In this document: piece by piece, positions 1-11,698 of the stretch
How positions within the stretch are numbered: position 1 is the first letter of the stretch
Layout of the letters: each line of letters opens with the position of its first letter
Source of the DNA: Circinella minor
Lineage: Eukaryota; Mucoromycota; Mucoromycetes; Mucorales; Lichtheimiaceae
Direction: 5' to 3'
Length of the DNA stretch: 64,000 nucleotides
NCBI GenBank assembly: GCA_016758965.1
Contig: JAEPRB010000006.1
Location: 310,001-374,000 of the forward strand
The notes under the pieces: model-generated
The model's input: only the letters and a program-made list of their open reading frames with translations
What the model was told of the DNA's origin: nothing
Database searches by the model: none
Program-made: the position numbers and the translations under genes

Positions 1-293
1 CTCAGCTTCAAGATGAAGATGTAAGGGATCAAATTTTGATTAGTTAAACATTTACAATAAAAAAAAAGTTAGGGTACAATGACATTTTATATTAATAATA
101 ATCTTTTTTTATTCTCTTCTGTAAATCATTTTAGTTTCTGAAGCACGTGCCACAATTTTATTTACCAGCTGTAGAACTGCTCGGTCAAGAGCATATGCTA
201 CCTGAAATCCGAGGTGCTTTACGCACTCTACTTTTACGTGTAGGCCGGACTTACAAGATTACTACTAATATTTCTACCAACTCTACTCAATAG
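1..293 (+). CDS. 3' end of a possible Sec7/BIG-type ArfGEF (partial)
   Basis: The window opens inside a gene. Exon 1-20 is followed by an intron (21-134, GTAAGG...TTTTAG) and a last exon 135-293 ending in TAG. The frame stays open across the junction and gives about 59 residues that read ...QLQDEDFLKHVPQFYL, then ELLGQEHMLPEIRGALRTLL. A stretch of hydrophobic helices with an 'F/Y-P ... L ... E-(I/L)R..LR.....(R/G)VG' spacing resembles the extreme C-terminus of Sec7/BIG guanine-nucleotide exchange factors for Arf GTPases at the trans-Golgi. The catalytic Sec7 domain would lie upstream of the window, so the family call is an inference from a short tail. Another HEAT-like C-terminus is possible. 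That this is a coding 3' end is fairly sure; the name is not. Confidence 0.45.
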
Positions 294-1022
294 TTTATGA
301 ATTCATATATACACAAGACACACTCAATACACACATAATCTTTATATTATATATAGAAAAAATTCTTATTTCTCTCTCTCGCCTTTCTTCTTTCCTTTGC
401 TCTCTCTCTCTCTCTTCTTTATCTCACGGACAACACTCTCTCTTAAATCATTACCTCCAATGTCACAAACTCTTGTTTTTTCTCCTTTCTTTTGAAACAA
501 ATAATTATAATAATGCTATTATATATGTATTTTATTATGCTTCTTAATTTGGTAATCTAAAAAGAATGTATCTGTCTCACGAGGGCCGGATTATGTAACT
601 GCATCGAAGCGTGGAAAACTCGGAGAATATTACCCGATTCTACACGGCAAAATCTTTAGGAAATTTGTATTATTTATTTCCCGGGCCAATTAAAACATAT
701 TTAGTCAATGAGGGGGACCTTTATAGTGTTTGGAGTGGGAAGGTGATTCCGTCACTTCCCACATCAGTAAAGTGAGTGTGATCTGCTTTTATTCACTTCA
801 AACGGATCCACACTTTTTCACAAATAAAAATTGTTTTTAGTTGGAGAAGCACAAAAAAAATTGAGATTCGTGTCAACTTACTAACTCTTCTCTCTCTCTC
901 TTTTTTTACTTTTCTTCTTTTTCTTTCTTTTTTTTTTTTTTTTTTTGTTTTGACTTTCTTTTTAATCTTTTCTTTAATTTTTTTTTTATATATATTACCT
1001 CACATAATAAATTAACAATATC
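294..1022. promoter_or_regulatory. Intergenic/promoter region upstream of the zinc-cluster factor
   Basis: No gene was found. The first part is the 3' flank of the preceding gene. From about 360 to 440 and 885 to 1000 there are long CT- and T-rich tracts, the second lying just before the ATG at 1023 as a pyrimidine-rich leader. A GC-richer island at 575-790 contains several CGG/CCG triplets and stands out from the AT-rich surroundings. This island is the best candidate for the regulatory part of the promoter. Confidence 0.5.
621..636. promoter_or_regulatory. Candidate zinc-cluster binding site (CGG-N10-CCG)
   Basis: The sequence cggagaatattacccg is an inverted CGG pair separated by 10 bases, the class of site bound by dimeric Zn2Cys6 factors (Put3-type spacing is N10). 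It lies about 390 bp upstream of a gene that itself encodes such a factor, so autoregulation is possible. The motif is short, so it could be chance. Confidence 0.3.
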
Positions 1023-3057
1023 ATGAATACATCATCATCACATACACAAAATTATTCGTTACCGTCACCTAGTTCACCATCAAGTACTACATCATCTGGT
1101 ACGAGTATATCAAAGAAACGTTCCAGTAAATCACACGTTCCTACTGCATGTGTAAGTGGTAGTTTTTAAAGTTTAGATATAATGTAATTTTGTTTTACTG
1201 ACTTTTATTTTTTCGATCACTGCTCCCCCTTCCCCTTTCATGGGACCCTTAACACCCCCCCCTATTTACACATACATATAGGTCAATTGTAAAAAGGCTC
1301 ACTTAGCATGCGACTGTAAGTTTCAATTTACTATTATTTTTATTATGGCAAGCAATAAGAGATACTTTCTATTTTCTTTTTACAAATACCGTAAACTAAA
1401 TTATATTTAAAAAAAATAACAAAATAGTATCAAGACCATGTAAACGATGTGTTTCAGTTGGTAAAACAAGCACCTGTTACGATATTCAACACAAAAAAAG
1501 AGGTCGACCAAAACTTCGAGATAAACGATCAGCAGCAGCGTCAGCGTGGAAACATGATAAAAATGACAAGCTGCGATCAACTCAACTTCATAGCAACACC
1601 GATAATAACGACAACAACTCTAATAATGCTACTTCAACTAGTAATAGTTGTAATGTTATCTCAGGCACCATGACGGCAGCAGCTACACCAGCTATTGCTC
1701 CTGGAATAGCGAACTCTTCCTTTAAAATGACACAACCGCCTGGGTATCAGGAGCCCAAAGAACAAATAAACTCTATGATGACGGTAAATATCATAACCAT
1801 AAATATATGCGATTAATAATAATATATATAAAAACAGAAAAAAAAAGCACATACGATATTTGTTGTTTGTGTTATTCTATTGTACAGTTCTCACATGGTA
1901 AAAATGGTAATACTTAACTTTTTTTCTTCCTTTTTTTTTTTTTATCGAAATAGATATTCTTATCGATGGACATGCGATGTGCACGTGTTTCAGATGAAGC
2001 ACTTGAATACTTGGGACTTTATCCACAACAGTTAGCTCATCGTTCATTATATGATTTTCTTTCATCAACAAATGGTTTAGAAAATATTCATCGATGTTTA
2101 CTTGATACAACAACGACAAATCGAACCACATCAAAAATAACAACCACCTCAGACCAATTTGTTACTGTTTCACCTTCTCAATTACTCAGCATAGCTAATG
2201 GTTCGCAGACTTTTAAAGAAACATTGCATTTTAAACAACCAAATGGAACATCTTACTTTGATCCGTTAGAAGCCCGGTTTTATCTTGGTGGTGGTTTAGG
2301 TGCCGATCTTTTTGTACCTTCTTCACTGGATCATTTATATATCGTATGCTTATTAACGTTGAAGCAACAACGACAGCAACAGGAACAACAGCAACAGCAA
2401 CAATCAGATAATAATCCTCTAGCAATGGTAAGTTTTACAAAAAGAAAAACATGGTATACAACATATAGGAATCGGAGAGACAAAAACTAAAAGATTTATA
2501 TTCATTTGTATATTCTTTTATTTACTTTATTTTTTTAGCTTAACGATCCCGCGGCAACTACACGACCTATTACCCCAAAACAACAAGAACAGTTATTAGG
2601 ACCACGAGATGAACTTAATGCCATACCATTAGGAGATCCACAGCAAGCTTTCCCATGGACCTCAACCACATCATCATCTCCATCTATAGATAATATAGAT
2701 ACATTAAAATTAACCAGCACACATTTATCTTCATCTTCCAACAGTACAACCACAGCTACTAGCAGTAGCACGGCCTTGACCGAACGATGGAATTCGGATG
2801 ATGAAACACACCAATTGGTATGGATGCAACCCCATGATTTTGTCTATGCCCCACAGCAACAACAACAACCAAAACAAACAATTGATTATACCGAAATATC
2901 TACAACTAGTATTACTACACCTATTACCACGAGTACTGCTACTTCATTTCCAACCAATACCGCTACTATACCATCATCATGGGCTGTTGATCAGTCCGAT
3001 ATGACAAACATACTTACTACTACTGAATACGAAAATATGATACGCAACATTAAATAA
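1023..3057 (+). CDS. Zn2Cys6 transcription factor with PAS-like region (Ert1/Rds2/AcuK-type)
   Basis: Exons 1023-1151, 1282-1315, 1428-1783, 1954-2427 and 2539-3057 join in frame to about 503 residues. The N-terminus is Ser/Thr-rich. A complete zinc cluster follows, with cysteines at about 43, 46, 53, 59, 62 and 71 (C-X2-C-X6-C-X5-C-X2-C-X8-C), then a basic KKRGRPKLRDKR segment expected to contact DNA. Residues about 174-205 begin a PAS-like segment (SMDMRCARVSDEALEYLGLY), continuing to about 300. Known relatives with this Zn cluster plus PAS order are the fungal Ert1/Rds2/AcuK/AcuM regulators of gluconeogenesis and non-fermentable carbon use. That function is an inference here. A poly-Q run precedes the last intron and the C-terminus is Thr/Ser/Gln-rich, as in activation domains. 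Two introns interrupt the zinc cluster itself. The start is the first ATG after a pyrimidine-rich leader. Confidence 0.88.
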
Positions 3058-3308
3058 TCATTTTTTGAAACACATTATAAATATACGCTGGCTGTTTTTT
3101 TTTTCTTTTACATGTATACAACATTACATTCTATATGCATATTTTATAAATAATTAGAAAAAAGAAAAAGAATATATAATTTTTTGTAAATACGATATTT
3201 ATTGTTATTACTACTGTAGTTTATACACACATATACATGCACACACATTTTTAATTCTTTTCATTTATTTTGGGGGTGAGAAAAAAAAGCGGCTAAACAA
3301 GAGTTGAA

Positions 3309-4448
3309 TTAGATATTATGGGATTTTGCGGAAAGTACCATATCCTGACCAAATTGGCGATAGGACACATTGACTAATTGACGAGCCTGAGTTCCAGCCT
3401 TGATTCCACCATCCCCTACGAACATCGGAGCAGTGGTAACAATCAGCTGATCTAGACAGCCACTGTCAAGGCATGATTGAATGATCTTGGCCCCACCTTC
3501 CACCATAAGACGCATGATCCCTTGTCTTTTCAGAACTTGAAATACTGTCTCCAAGCTTGGACGATCTTCTTGTTCTATATATAATATTATTTTGTGTTCA
3601 GATTATACTTTTGTTTCTCTGTCTCGCTCTCGCTCTCTCTCTCTATTAATTCATATATCTTTTTTTTTTGTTCTCTAAACTCCTTCCCTTTTTCCCGCTA
3701 ATATTTTCTCTACCTGTAATATGAATAAGATGTGCACCTGCTTCAATTAATGCTTTCTATAAGATTTATATAAATAAACAAAATGTTATACACATTACGT
3801 TAATTGATATTAATAGATTTTATTCTTACAGCAGCTGGGTTAGAACTTAATGCGGTTGTTACGATCCACGGCTTTCGGCCTGTGCCGTTGCTATAGTTTT
3901 TCAGTAGTTTACAATCTACTGGTAACTCTAGTCGATTGTCAAGAACAATGGGTCTCGGCTGTTCATACAATTCTAAATCAGTTTGTAAAACATGACGTGC
4001 TATATGCATACATTTATGAATTTATAAATTAAAACACGAGATTTAAGCCTTTTTTTTTGCTATTCTTTTCTTTTGTGTCACTTTGTTAACATCGTCCCAA
4101 ATCAAGTTTCTTTTACCATTGAGTTGTGGATTATCAATACGTGCTGTTCCTATACCAACGAGTATCCCATCGTGAAGTAACCGTAATCTTGGTTTTTTAT
4201 TATTATTTGAGTTTTAAAATAAACTTTTATACAGAATTCTTGACAGAAAAAAAAAACAATTACCTGTGTGTCATAGCCATACTTTCAGGCCCACTCAAAA
4301 GTAACTGTTCACCTTTCTTAGATATCATACCATCTAAACTTTGGGCATAGGTTAAAGTAACGAAGGGTCTTGTCTGATTGGATGATATCCACCCATTATT
4401 ATATATGGTATCAAGAAACTCTTTTGCATCAATATATCGCGTATCCAT
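3309..4448 (-). CDS. RIB7: 2,5-diamino-6-ribosylamino-pyrimidinone 5'-phosphate reductase (riboflavin pathway)
   Basis: Exons on the minus strand are 4264-4448, 4117-4187, 3830-3999, 3714-3756 and 3309-3574, giving 244 residues, the same length as yeast Rib7. The enzyme reduces the ribosylamino side chain to ribitylamino with NADPH, an early step of flavin synthesis in the cytosol. Family signatures visible in order are FVTLTYAQSLDGMIS near the N-terminus, then a segment spanning three exons that reads HRLRLLHDGILVGIGTARID, and LMVEGGAKII near residue 180, which is the nucleotide-binding and active-site motif of the RibD C-terminal reductase fold. There is no deaminase domain, so this is the stand-alone fungal form. 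A more upstream in-frame ATG at 4487 would add 13 residues. The second ATG is preferred because the family starts close to the catalytic fold. The gene is convergent with the zinc-cluster factor, with about 250 bp between stops. Confidence 0.93.
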
Positions 4449-5008
4449 TTTTAGATAATAAGGGAATGAAGATCGGAAGAAAAACAACGTGAATGAGAAA
4501 AATTAAAGGGGAGGCGCACAATTCTTATGTAATAATTTATGCTCTGTTTAGATAGTACACGATATATGGTAACCTTCACTATAAATAATAAAGTATTTTT
4601 TGTAACCATTTAATTTCATATTATTACTATATATTCCGTTAGAATAATTATTTACCCTTATTAATGATATATTTATTTATTCACAGCAAATCATTTTAAT
4701 TATATTATACATTATATTATATGAAGGATCGGGGGAAAAAAACTCAAAATAATATCCACAGGTGTTTATTAGGTTTCTGTTTGCAGTACATATTTCTGGT
4801 ATACGTACAAAAACTAAGGAAGTTGGATTTCTGTTACCTAGGTAGACTACATTATTATTTAGAACACACAGTGACAAACATTTATTTATCTGGAGGCAGA
4901 CTTGATATCAAAACAACTAGAAAAACCGTAATAACCCAATGATATATAATACAAAATAAAAACAAATACAACCAATATTTAAATACTTTTTTATTACTAT
5001 TACTATTA
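4449..5008. other. Intergenic: RIB7 promoter side and PPR gene 3' flank
   Basis: AT-rich spacer between two minus-strand genes. Short ORFs occur on both strands (4677-4942), but they overlap each other, lack splice context or recognisable motifs, and look like chance. No other feature is seen. Confidence 0.5.
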
Positions 5009-7609
5009 TTATTTCGATTTATCTAATAACCATTTAAAATCTTCATCACTTTTTTCCCGTTTCGCCAACTGTATAAAAGCTTTTACTGTCTTATTTGAAA
5101 GCTGTAATTTCTTATTTGGCTGCTGCTCCTTTAAAGTCTTGAAAACATCCAAAGCCAATGAAACTTCTTGAGAATCTACCAACGATGCAAGATAAAGATT
5201 AATCATATGCATGTCAAACTTTGAATAAGGACCCGACGGGAATGGAACGACAGGTGCATTTTCACGAACTGGGATGGGAATCTTGCCAAATTGCTCAAAT
5301 CGTTGCATGGTATACTGTGTAAAAAGTTGCTGTAATTTTTGACTTCGATCCTCTCCACCTTGTTGTACTGCGCGATACATGGCTGCTCTCCATAATGTTT
5401 GATCATAAGGCAATTGTACTTGATTAAATAAGGCATCTGCTTCAGATTCTAATCCCTTAATCATGGTACTGGCAAGTAACATGGGTTGATAATATCCTTG
5501 TGCATTGGGCTTATTATAATTATTTAGTTTTTGTAATGTGTCCTTGTTTTTTTCATTGCCATAAGCTTTGGGCATAGTGTTGAGAATTTGTTTAGCAACC
5601 ACTGGATCTTGGGCAGTAATACAACAATTGAGCATAGCGACATATGTGCCCCAGCCTACATTTTTAGCTGGTAATTCGCGAATTAATTCTTCCTTAACTA
5701 CTGAAAGCGCATATTGAGATTGTTTTTTATCCATAGAAGCCAATGCAAATATATGTCTATATAAAGTGTTGTCTCGTTTTAATCCGGACTGTTTGATGAG
5801 ATTCCATCGATTCCACATGGCACGATACTGTCGTGATGTACCCAAACACGTCAATGCCAAAAGTAATGATTGTTGATCATATCGAATTCGACTGTCCAAC
5901 ATAATTTTTTCAATTTCGAAAAATCGTTTGTCCAAATGAAGTCGTTTCTTTTGCTTATTGGTTTGAACATCCAAGAAATTATCGAATGGATAAGCGTTGC
6001 CTTCATGAGGAATACAAGCAGCATATAATGCATGGAAAGCTGTACGGATGTCCAAGTTAATTTGCTTTTGTTGAATCTCTTGGAAAAGATCCAAAGCTTT
6101 ATCCAATCGGGTGTTACTGGTAGCGTCATCGGCGTATTGTTGAGATCGACTGTAGGTTCGTAAAAGAGTTTTATATGTGAATGCATTTGGTTCCACACCT
6201 AAAGAAGTCATTTTTTCTCGGAAAAAGGATTCTAATTTTTCCATTGGGTACAATTTTGGGTTGATAATATGGGCCTTGGATAAATATTCAAGCATGTGGT
6301 TCAATTGAACGACATCAAATTTTTCTGTTGCTGTAATTTCAGAATGCCATGCTGCATCCAATTCTTGTAACTTTTTATTCCATAAAAACTTGACAGTAGT
6401 TCCAGTTGAATAACCGTTGTGAATTTGATTCATATATTCATGGTCAATAGCTATCTTGAATGCCAAAAACACTAATCCAGGATCGGCTTGTTCTTTGCTG
6501 CATCGTTGTACATATTTGTGTGTTTCTACGGTATCACCTCGGAATGCAAAGAATCGTGCGATTCTGCTGTAAAGCGTTTCGGATGGTTGATCAATGGTCT
6601 TTAAAAGTTGTTCGACGTTGGACTTTTCACCGCATTGAGCATAAGCAATAATCGCGGATTCAATTGCTTCATTGTTGTGAGGAAGGCTTTGGATGATCTC
6701 AAAACAAGATTTAATAGAGTCAGGTCGACCCAAAATACCATATGCCTATATATTAATATTGCTATTATTATTATTATCCATCTATATAAGATAAAACTAT
6801 TCTCCCATTGTTTATTTGTTCCTGGAACATTTTCATCATCCTTATCCAATGATCCCCATATTTCGTTATTTTTTATTTTACCCGCATTAATATGCTCAAT
6901 GTATCGATATTTTTAATTTCTTGCAACTTGAATGTTTTTGTGAACTTGCTAACCAACATGGAAAGATCCGCCGTATGGTTTCCCTTCACTTGTTTGAAAG
7001 CCAACTTTAATAATTCGTTCCATACATTAACATTTTCGATAACGTTGTCATGAATGGGTGATTTGTCGCGTGGAATATAGAACCAGCGACATACAACACT
7101 ACGAAGGTCAGCATCATTGGATTGTCGAACAAGTTGAAGTAATGAAATATATTCTTCGGCATTCAATGGCGATTTGAGTCCATTATTATATAAGGTCTGT
7201 AAATAACGTACAGCACCTCGCGCATCATTTTTGGATAGTAATGTTGTTAATGTTTCGCGAGCATTCTTTTGTTGTTGTTGTATTAATGGATCAATGGAAG
7301 AAGAAGAGGAAGTTGTCGAGGTGGTTGAAGTAGTAGTTTCGTTACGTAATGAAGTTGTATTATATAAAGATCGCGTAGCTATATGTATTTTTTTCGTGTT
7401 AAAAAAAATAGAGAGAAAAGTTGTGTCTACTGTTGCCAATAATAACAATATAATAATAAAAGCTCCATATCATTTATGTTATGTTTTTTACCTCCTAACA
7501 AAGTGCGTTGAATAAGCTCATTTTGTTGTCTTATAGCATTGAAACGTGTAAAATAATTATGAGATCTATTAGATCGAAATAGTACCCTACTAGCCGTTGA
7601 CCTAAGCAT
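5009..7609 (-). CDS. Mitochondrial pentatricopeptide-repeat-like protein
   Basis: Exons 7492-7609, 6882-7378 and 5009-6745 join in frame to about 783 residues. The N-terminus (MLRSTASRVLFRSNRSHNYF) is rich in Arg/Ser/Leu with no acidic residue, a typical mitochondrial import sequence. It is followed by a Thr/Ser-rich linker and then a long all-helical body. Helical pairs of about 35 residues fit pentatricopeptide repeats, for example the segments around NAFTYKTLLRTYSRSQQ and DNTLYRHIFALASMD. Proteins of this kind bind organellar RNA and act in mitochondrial mRNA stability or translation, or with the mitoribosome small subunit. Which RNA is bound cannot be said. The first intron separates the import sequence from the body. 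The gene is divergent from the TIA1-like gene across a 920-bp shared upstream region. Confidence 0.72.
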
Positions 7610-8529
7610 TATTATAATTTTTTTTTTTTTTGACAGGGCAGGCACCTTGAACTTTTTTTTCTTTGTTCCTTTGTGCAAGGGCTTGATGGGTTAGAATTAA
7701 AAATCTCAATAAAAATGGCTGGCTAAATTCAATAGTCACGCTTAGCAACCAATCAAAATGCAGTTACCATGGTTACTACCATAAGTTAAATATTAGAAAA
7801 AATGAAAAAGCTTAATTAATGACAGAAAAAAAATATCAAATCAAGGTAGTCAATTCTTGAGTTATAGGCTTGATTCATTCAGCTGAATAAATTATCCAAC
7901 TGTCTTTTTTTGCCATCCTGAACAATTACAAAAAGGGAAAGCAAATATGAATAGTAAGATGGGATCACATCCCGATTAGGAGTGGGGGATGAAGTTTTCC
8001 CGACAATATAATAATCTATCCGATTATGTGAGGAGCAACAGGATTATTAATTAACAAATAGGTTGGAAAAAGAAAAATGTTTAAAAATGATGTTTTGATA
8101 AATATTTATATGAAAATAAAAAAAAAGTGAAAGTCTTAATTAAAAAAAAAATGAAAAATAAGATTTTTTTTTTTTTTTGCTTTGAAAATGATGATGATGC
8201 CCTTTGATTTCCTATGTCTGTGACTGCACAAAAATCGAATCGTTTTTCGTTTCTGCGCTTTGCCAAGCTGTACTAAATCATTCCCTTTTTTTTTCCTTTC
8301 GAACCTATTTTTTCTATTCTATCTCTCTTTTTTTTTCTTTTCTTTTCTTTTTTACTTGTTGTGTGTTTGTTTTCTCTTTTTTTTTGTTGGATTCCGGGAT
8401 TGAAAAAGTAAAAACAACTTTCCTTGTCTTTTTTTCATATTTCTTTTTTATCTTAATATTTACTTTTTTTTTCATACATATTAAAAAAATACTACACATC
8501 ACAAAAAAATATATTATATATTACAAATA
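7610..8529. promoter_or_regulatory. Shared divergent promoter region (PPR gene / TIA1-like gene)
   Basis: No gene was found in this spacer. A CCAAT motif lies at 7749-7753 and a near-palindromic GTTACCATGGTTAC at 7763-7776, close to the PPR gene. The 3' half (8160-8500) is a T-rich and CT-rich leader directly before the ATG of the RNA-binding protein. T-rich leaders of this kind are common before fungal start codons. Confidence 0.5.
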
Positions 8530-10926
8530 ATGTCACAACAACAACAACAACAACAACAGCAACAGCAGCAACAGCAACAACAGCAACCAGTTTCTACTGA
8601 TGGCTGTAAGGCACTTTATGTTGGTAATCTTGATCCTCGAGTAACCGAAGAAATGTTGCAACAAATCTTTTCAGTCATCTCACCTGTTGGTACTGTCAAA
8701 ATCATTCGCGATCGTAACGTAAGTATCTCTAATTTTTATATTTTATATAAAAAAAATATACATTGTGTCAGGTCATTGGACTAGATTGAAAGAGAAAGAA
8801 GAGGAAGAAGAGAAAGTATAAAAATGAGAACAGATATATTTGTATATATAAATATATATACTGTAAATGACGTGTATTTCCGTGTACATATATGTATATT
8901 ATGCTATATTATAATTATACTTATATGTACATATAAGTTTATACTTAACATTGGAGAAATTGTATCCAACCTACTTACCGAATTATATTTCCAATTTTCA
9001 ATTGGTTTTAAACACTTATCAGAGATAAAAGAAAAAGGAAAAAAAAAAGAAACATAAAAAGAGGGAACCCACAATACATCAAAAAAAAATATTGATGGAA
9101 ACGAATTTATTAACTTGGGGGAAAGGTTTAACTAGTTTCTTACTTTTTGTCTTCTTTCTCTTTCTCTCTTTCTCTCATTCATTTTTAAAAAGCTTGTGTG
9201 GGTGAAATTGATTCATGAAAAAAAAAAGGGGGGGAGAGTTGGGAGATGAGGAGAAAAAGAGTAAAAGAGGCTATAATTTAATGAGGATAGATTAGAGAAG
9301 GGGGGTTGTATGGTTGACTTTATTTTTTTTTATTTTATTTACTATATATCTATGTAATAACCTTTGTTTCTTGAATATGTTTATTTTATAGTATACACAT
9401 GGTGGTTTCAATTATGGTTTTGTTGAATTCACTGAACATACTGCTGCCGAACAAGCTCTTCAAGCAATGACAGGTAGATCTGTTTTTGGTCAGGTAATTA
9501 TAATACAATTATATATATACCCACATACAGTAGTTCAAAATCTTGAATTTTAATATAAATTTATCATCTATTATTATTATTCAGGAAATTCGTGTCAATT
9601 GGGCAGCTCAAGGATCAGCTCAAAAAGAAGATACTACAGGCCATTATCACATTTTTGTTGGTGATCTTAGTCCAGAAGTAACAGATGAAGTTCTTACTAG
9701 TGCATTTACACCTTTCCGTACATTATCGTAAGTATGTGAATTCTCCATAATTTTGATTTTTTTTTTACTCAATTTCTTTTTTTTTTTTCCTTCATCTTTT
9801 TCTTCATTTTTTTGTGCCTATATGCAAACACCTTTCTTTTTTTGGTTCTATTTGGGTTTTTATGAAATTGTTAGTGAAGCACGTGTTATGTGGGATCAAT
9901 CCACTGGTAAATCTCGAGGATTTGGTTTTGTGGCTTTCCGTGATCGTGCAGATGCAGAACAAGCTATTGCCACCATGAATGGTGAATGGTTAGGTTCCCG
10001 TGCCATTAGATGTAACTGGGCTAATCAAAAAAATACAGGCGCTGCCGCTACTCCTGCTCCTACTGGACAACCAGGTAGTGCTCCTTACTGTATGTATAAT
10101 ATATATTTTTAATTTATCAATAATGTGCATTATATGAAATTTGGGATTTTGTTTCGATGAATAATAATATTTAATTAATACTCTATATAAATAGTAATAT
10201 CTCAAAACATGAACTATGAGCAAATTTTTGCACAAACCTCTCCATATCATACAACTGTCTACATTGGAAACTTGCCTCATGGTATTACTCGTAAGTAATC
10301 ATTATGTTTAATAAATTATTTTATCATCTAAATATGTTTGTTCTATATTAATATATTCTTTATATTATTATAATTTTTAATTAGAACAAGACATTGCACC
10401 TTATTTCCAACAATATGGATACGTCTCTGACATTCGTTTACAAAGTGAACGTGGCTTCGCTTTTGTCAAGTAAGTTGTAATTTTGTTATTATTATTATTA
10501 TTATTTACATTATAGGGGAAAAAAAGAACCAGTAAACTAACTTAAGATAATAATAGGATGGACACTCATGCTAATGCAGCTTCATCCATTTTTGCATTAC
10601 AAGGATTCCAAATCCATGGAAGACCCGCCAAATTGTCGTGGGGTAAAGATCGTAGTCTTAATGCCGAAAATAATCGAACATCGTATGATCCCTACTCATC
10701 TTATAACTATGCCACATCCGGCTATGGAGCTCAAAATTGGGTACAACCAGGTTATGATCAATCGATGAGACCAGCAGGTGCTGGTTTCCAAGGCAATCAT
10801 GGAGGTGCAGATGCATCTGGCGCTGCTGCCGTAGGAAATGCTGCAGGATGGACACAACAGCAACAACAACAACAGCAACAATATTATCAGCAATATTATA
10901 GTGCTGGTCACAATGTGAATATCTAA
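8530..10926 (+). CDS. PUB1: TIA1/Pub1-type RNA-binding protein with three RRMs
   Basis: Exons 8530-8718, 9392-9493, 9585-9727, 9875-10089, 10195-10290, 10385-10469 and 10557-10926 join to 399 residues. After a poly-Q start there are three RNA recognition motifs. RRM1 is at about 27-100 (RNP2 ALYVGNL, RNP1-like YGFVEF), RRM2 at about 113-190 ([14 protein letters not shown]) and RRM3 at about 237-305 (VYIGNL, RGFAFVK). The C-terminus is rich in Gly, Tyr and Gln ([11 protein letters not shown]), a prion-like tail. This order matches TIA1/TIAR in animals and Pub1 in yeast, which bind U-rich RNA and act in splicing, mRNA stability and stress granules. The first intron (8719-9391, 673 nt) is several times longer than the others. 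The name assumes orthology with Pub1; another Nam8/Ngr1-like member is less likely because RRM spacing fits TIA1 better. Confidence 0.92.
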
Positions 10927-11698
10927 ATTATTCCTTTTTTTTACTCTCTCTATTTCTATCTCTTTATCGTTCTCTTTCTCTCTCGTTCTTTTATTTTATT
11001 TTTATCTAAAAGAAAAAATATAAGATGAAACCTGAAGAACTGGCAATAGTAGTAGTAGAAAAAAAATAACCAATTACACGCCTAAAACCAAAAAATTTAT
11101 ACAATTATTATTATTCTCATTTCACAGCAAATCCAAAAATATATATTATGATGATAATAAAAAATAAAATAAACACACAACACACAGCAATCATTGTGGA
11201 TTATTTTGAGAGAAATAACCATTTCAAGTTGATTTATTATTACAATTTACTATTATATTAACATATTATAGACACCCCATGATGCAAAGTAAATTAAAAA
11301 AGATGCTTATTTATAATGAAATAATTCGCATAAATTGTCAAATAAATAAGGTCAAGTTTCGATTGTAGTAAAACAAGTTTATAAGTACAATAGCTTAAAA
11401 TCTACCTACAATATACATATACATTTAGTTTTTTTTATTATCATTATCAATTAAATAAAGAAAAATATAAAATATACTACTTAAAAATATAACAAACTAT
11501 AACTACTCCCTATTATTAAAGAATTATTTTTTTTTGTTTTTTTAAGGCATATAAAAAGTATCAAGTAAAAAGGTATGCAAAAATAGAAGAAGAAAAACGT
11601 ACGTATTATAGAAGACATGTTATTACATTGTTTTGAATAAGTGATAAAATTGTAGTATATTAAGAGAAATTGTTAATGGATTTTGGGTTATTTTCTTT
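10927..11698. other. Convergent 3' intergenic region
   Basis: AT-rich spacer between two convergent genes, with CT-rich and TA-rich stretches likely belonging to the 3' UTRs. No other structure is evident. Confidence 0.5.

Noticed and set aside
885..1000. CT/T-rich tract as a repeat element
   Set aside because: Pyrimidine-rich leaders like this recur directly before other ATGs in the window (8530, 45992), so it is treated as leader sequence.
4677..4942. Overlapping ORFs on both strands between RIB7 and the PPR gene
   Set aside because: Mutually overlapping, no motif, no splice context; they fit chance in a spacer.
7231..7515. Plus-strand ORF antisense to the PPR gene 5' end
   Set aside because: Encoded by repeats of the Thr/Ser and Gln codons of the real minus-strand gene; low-complexity shadow frame.
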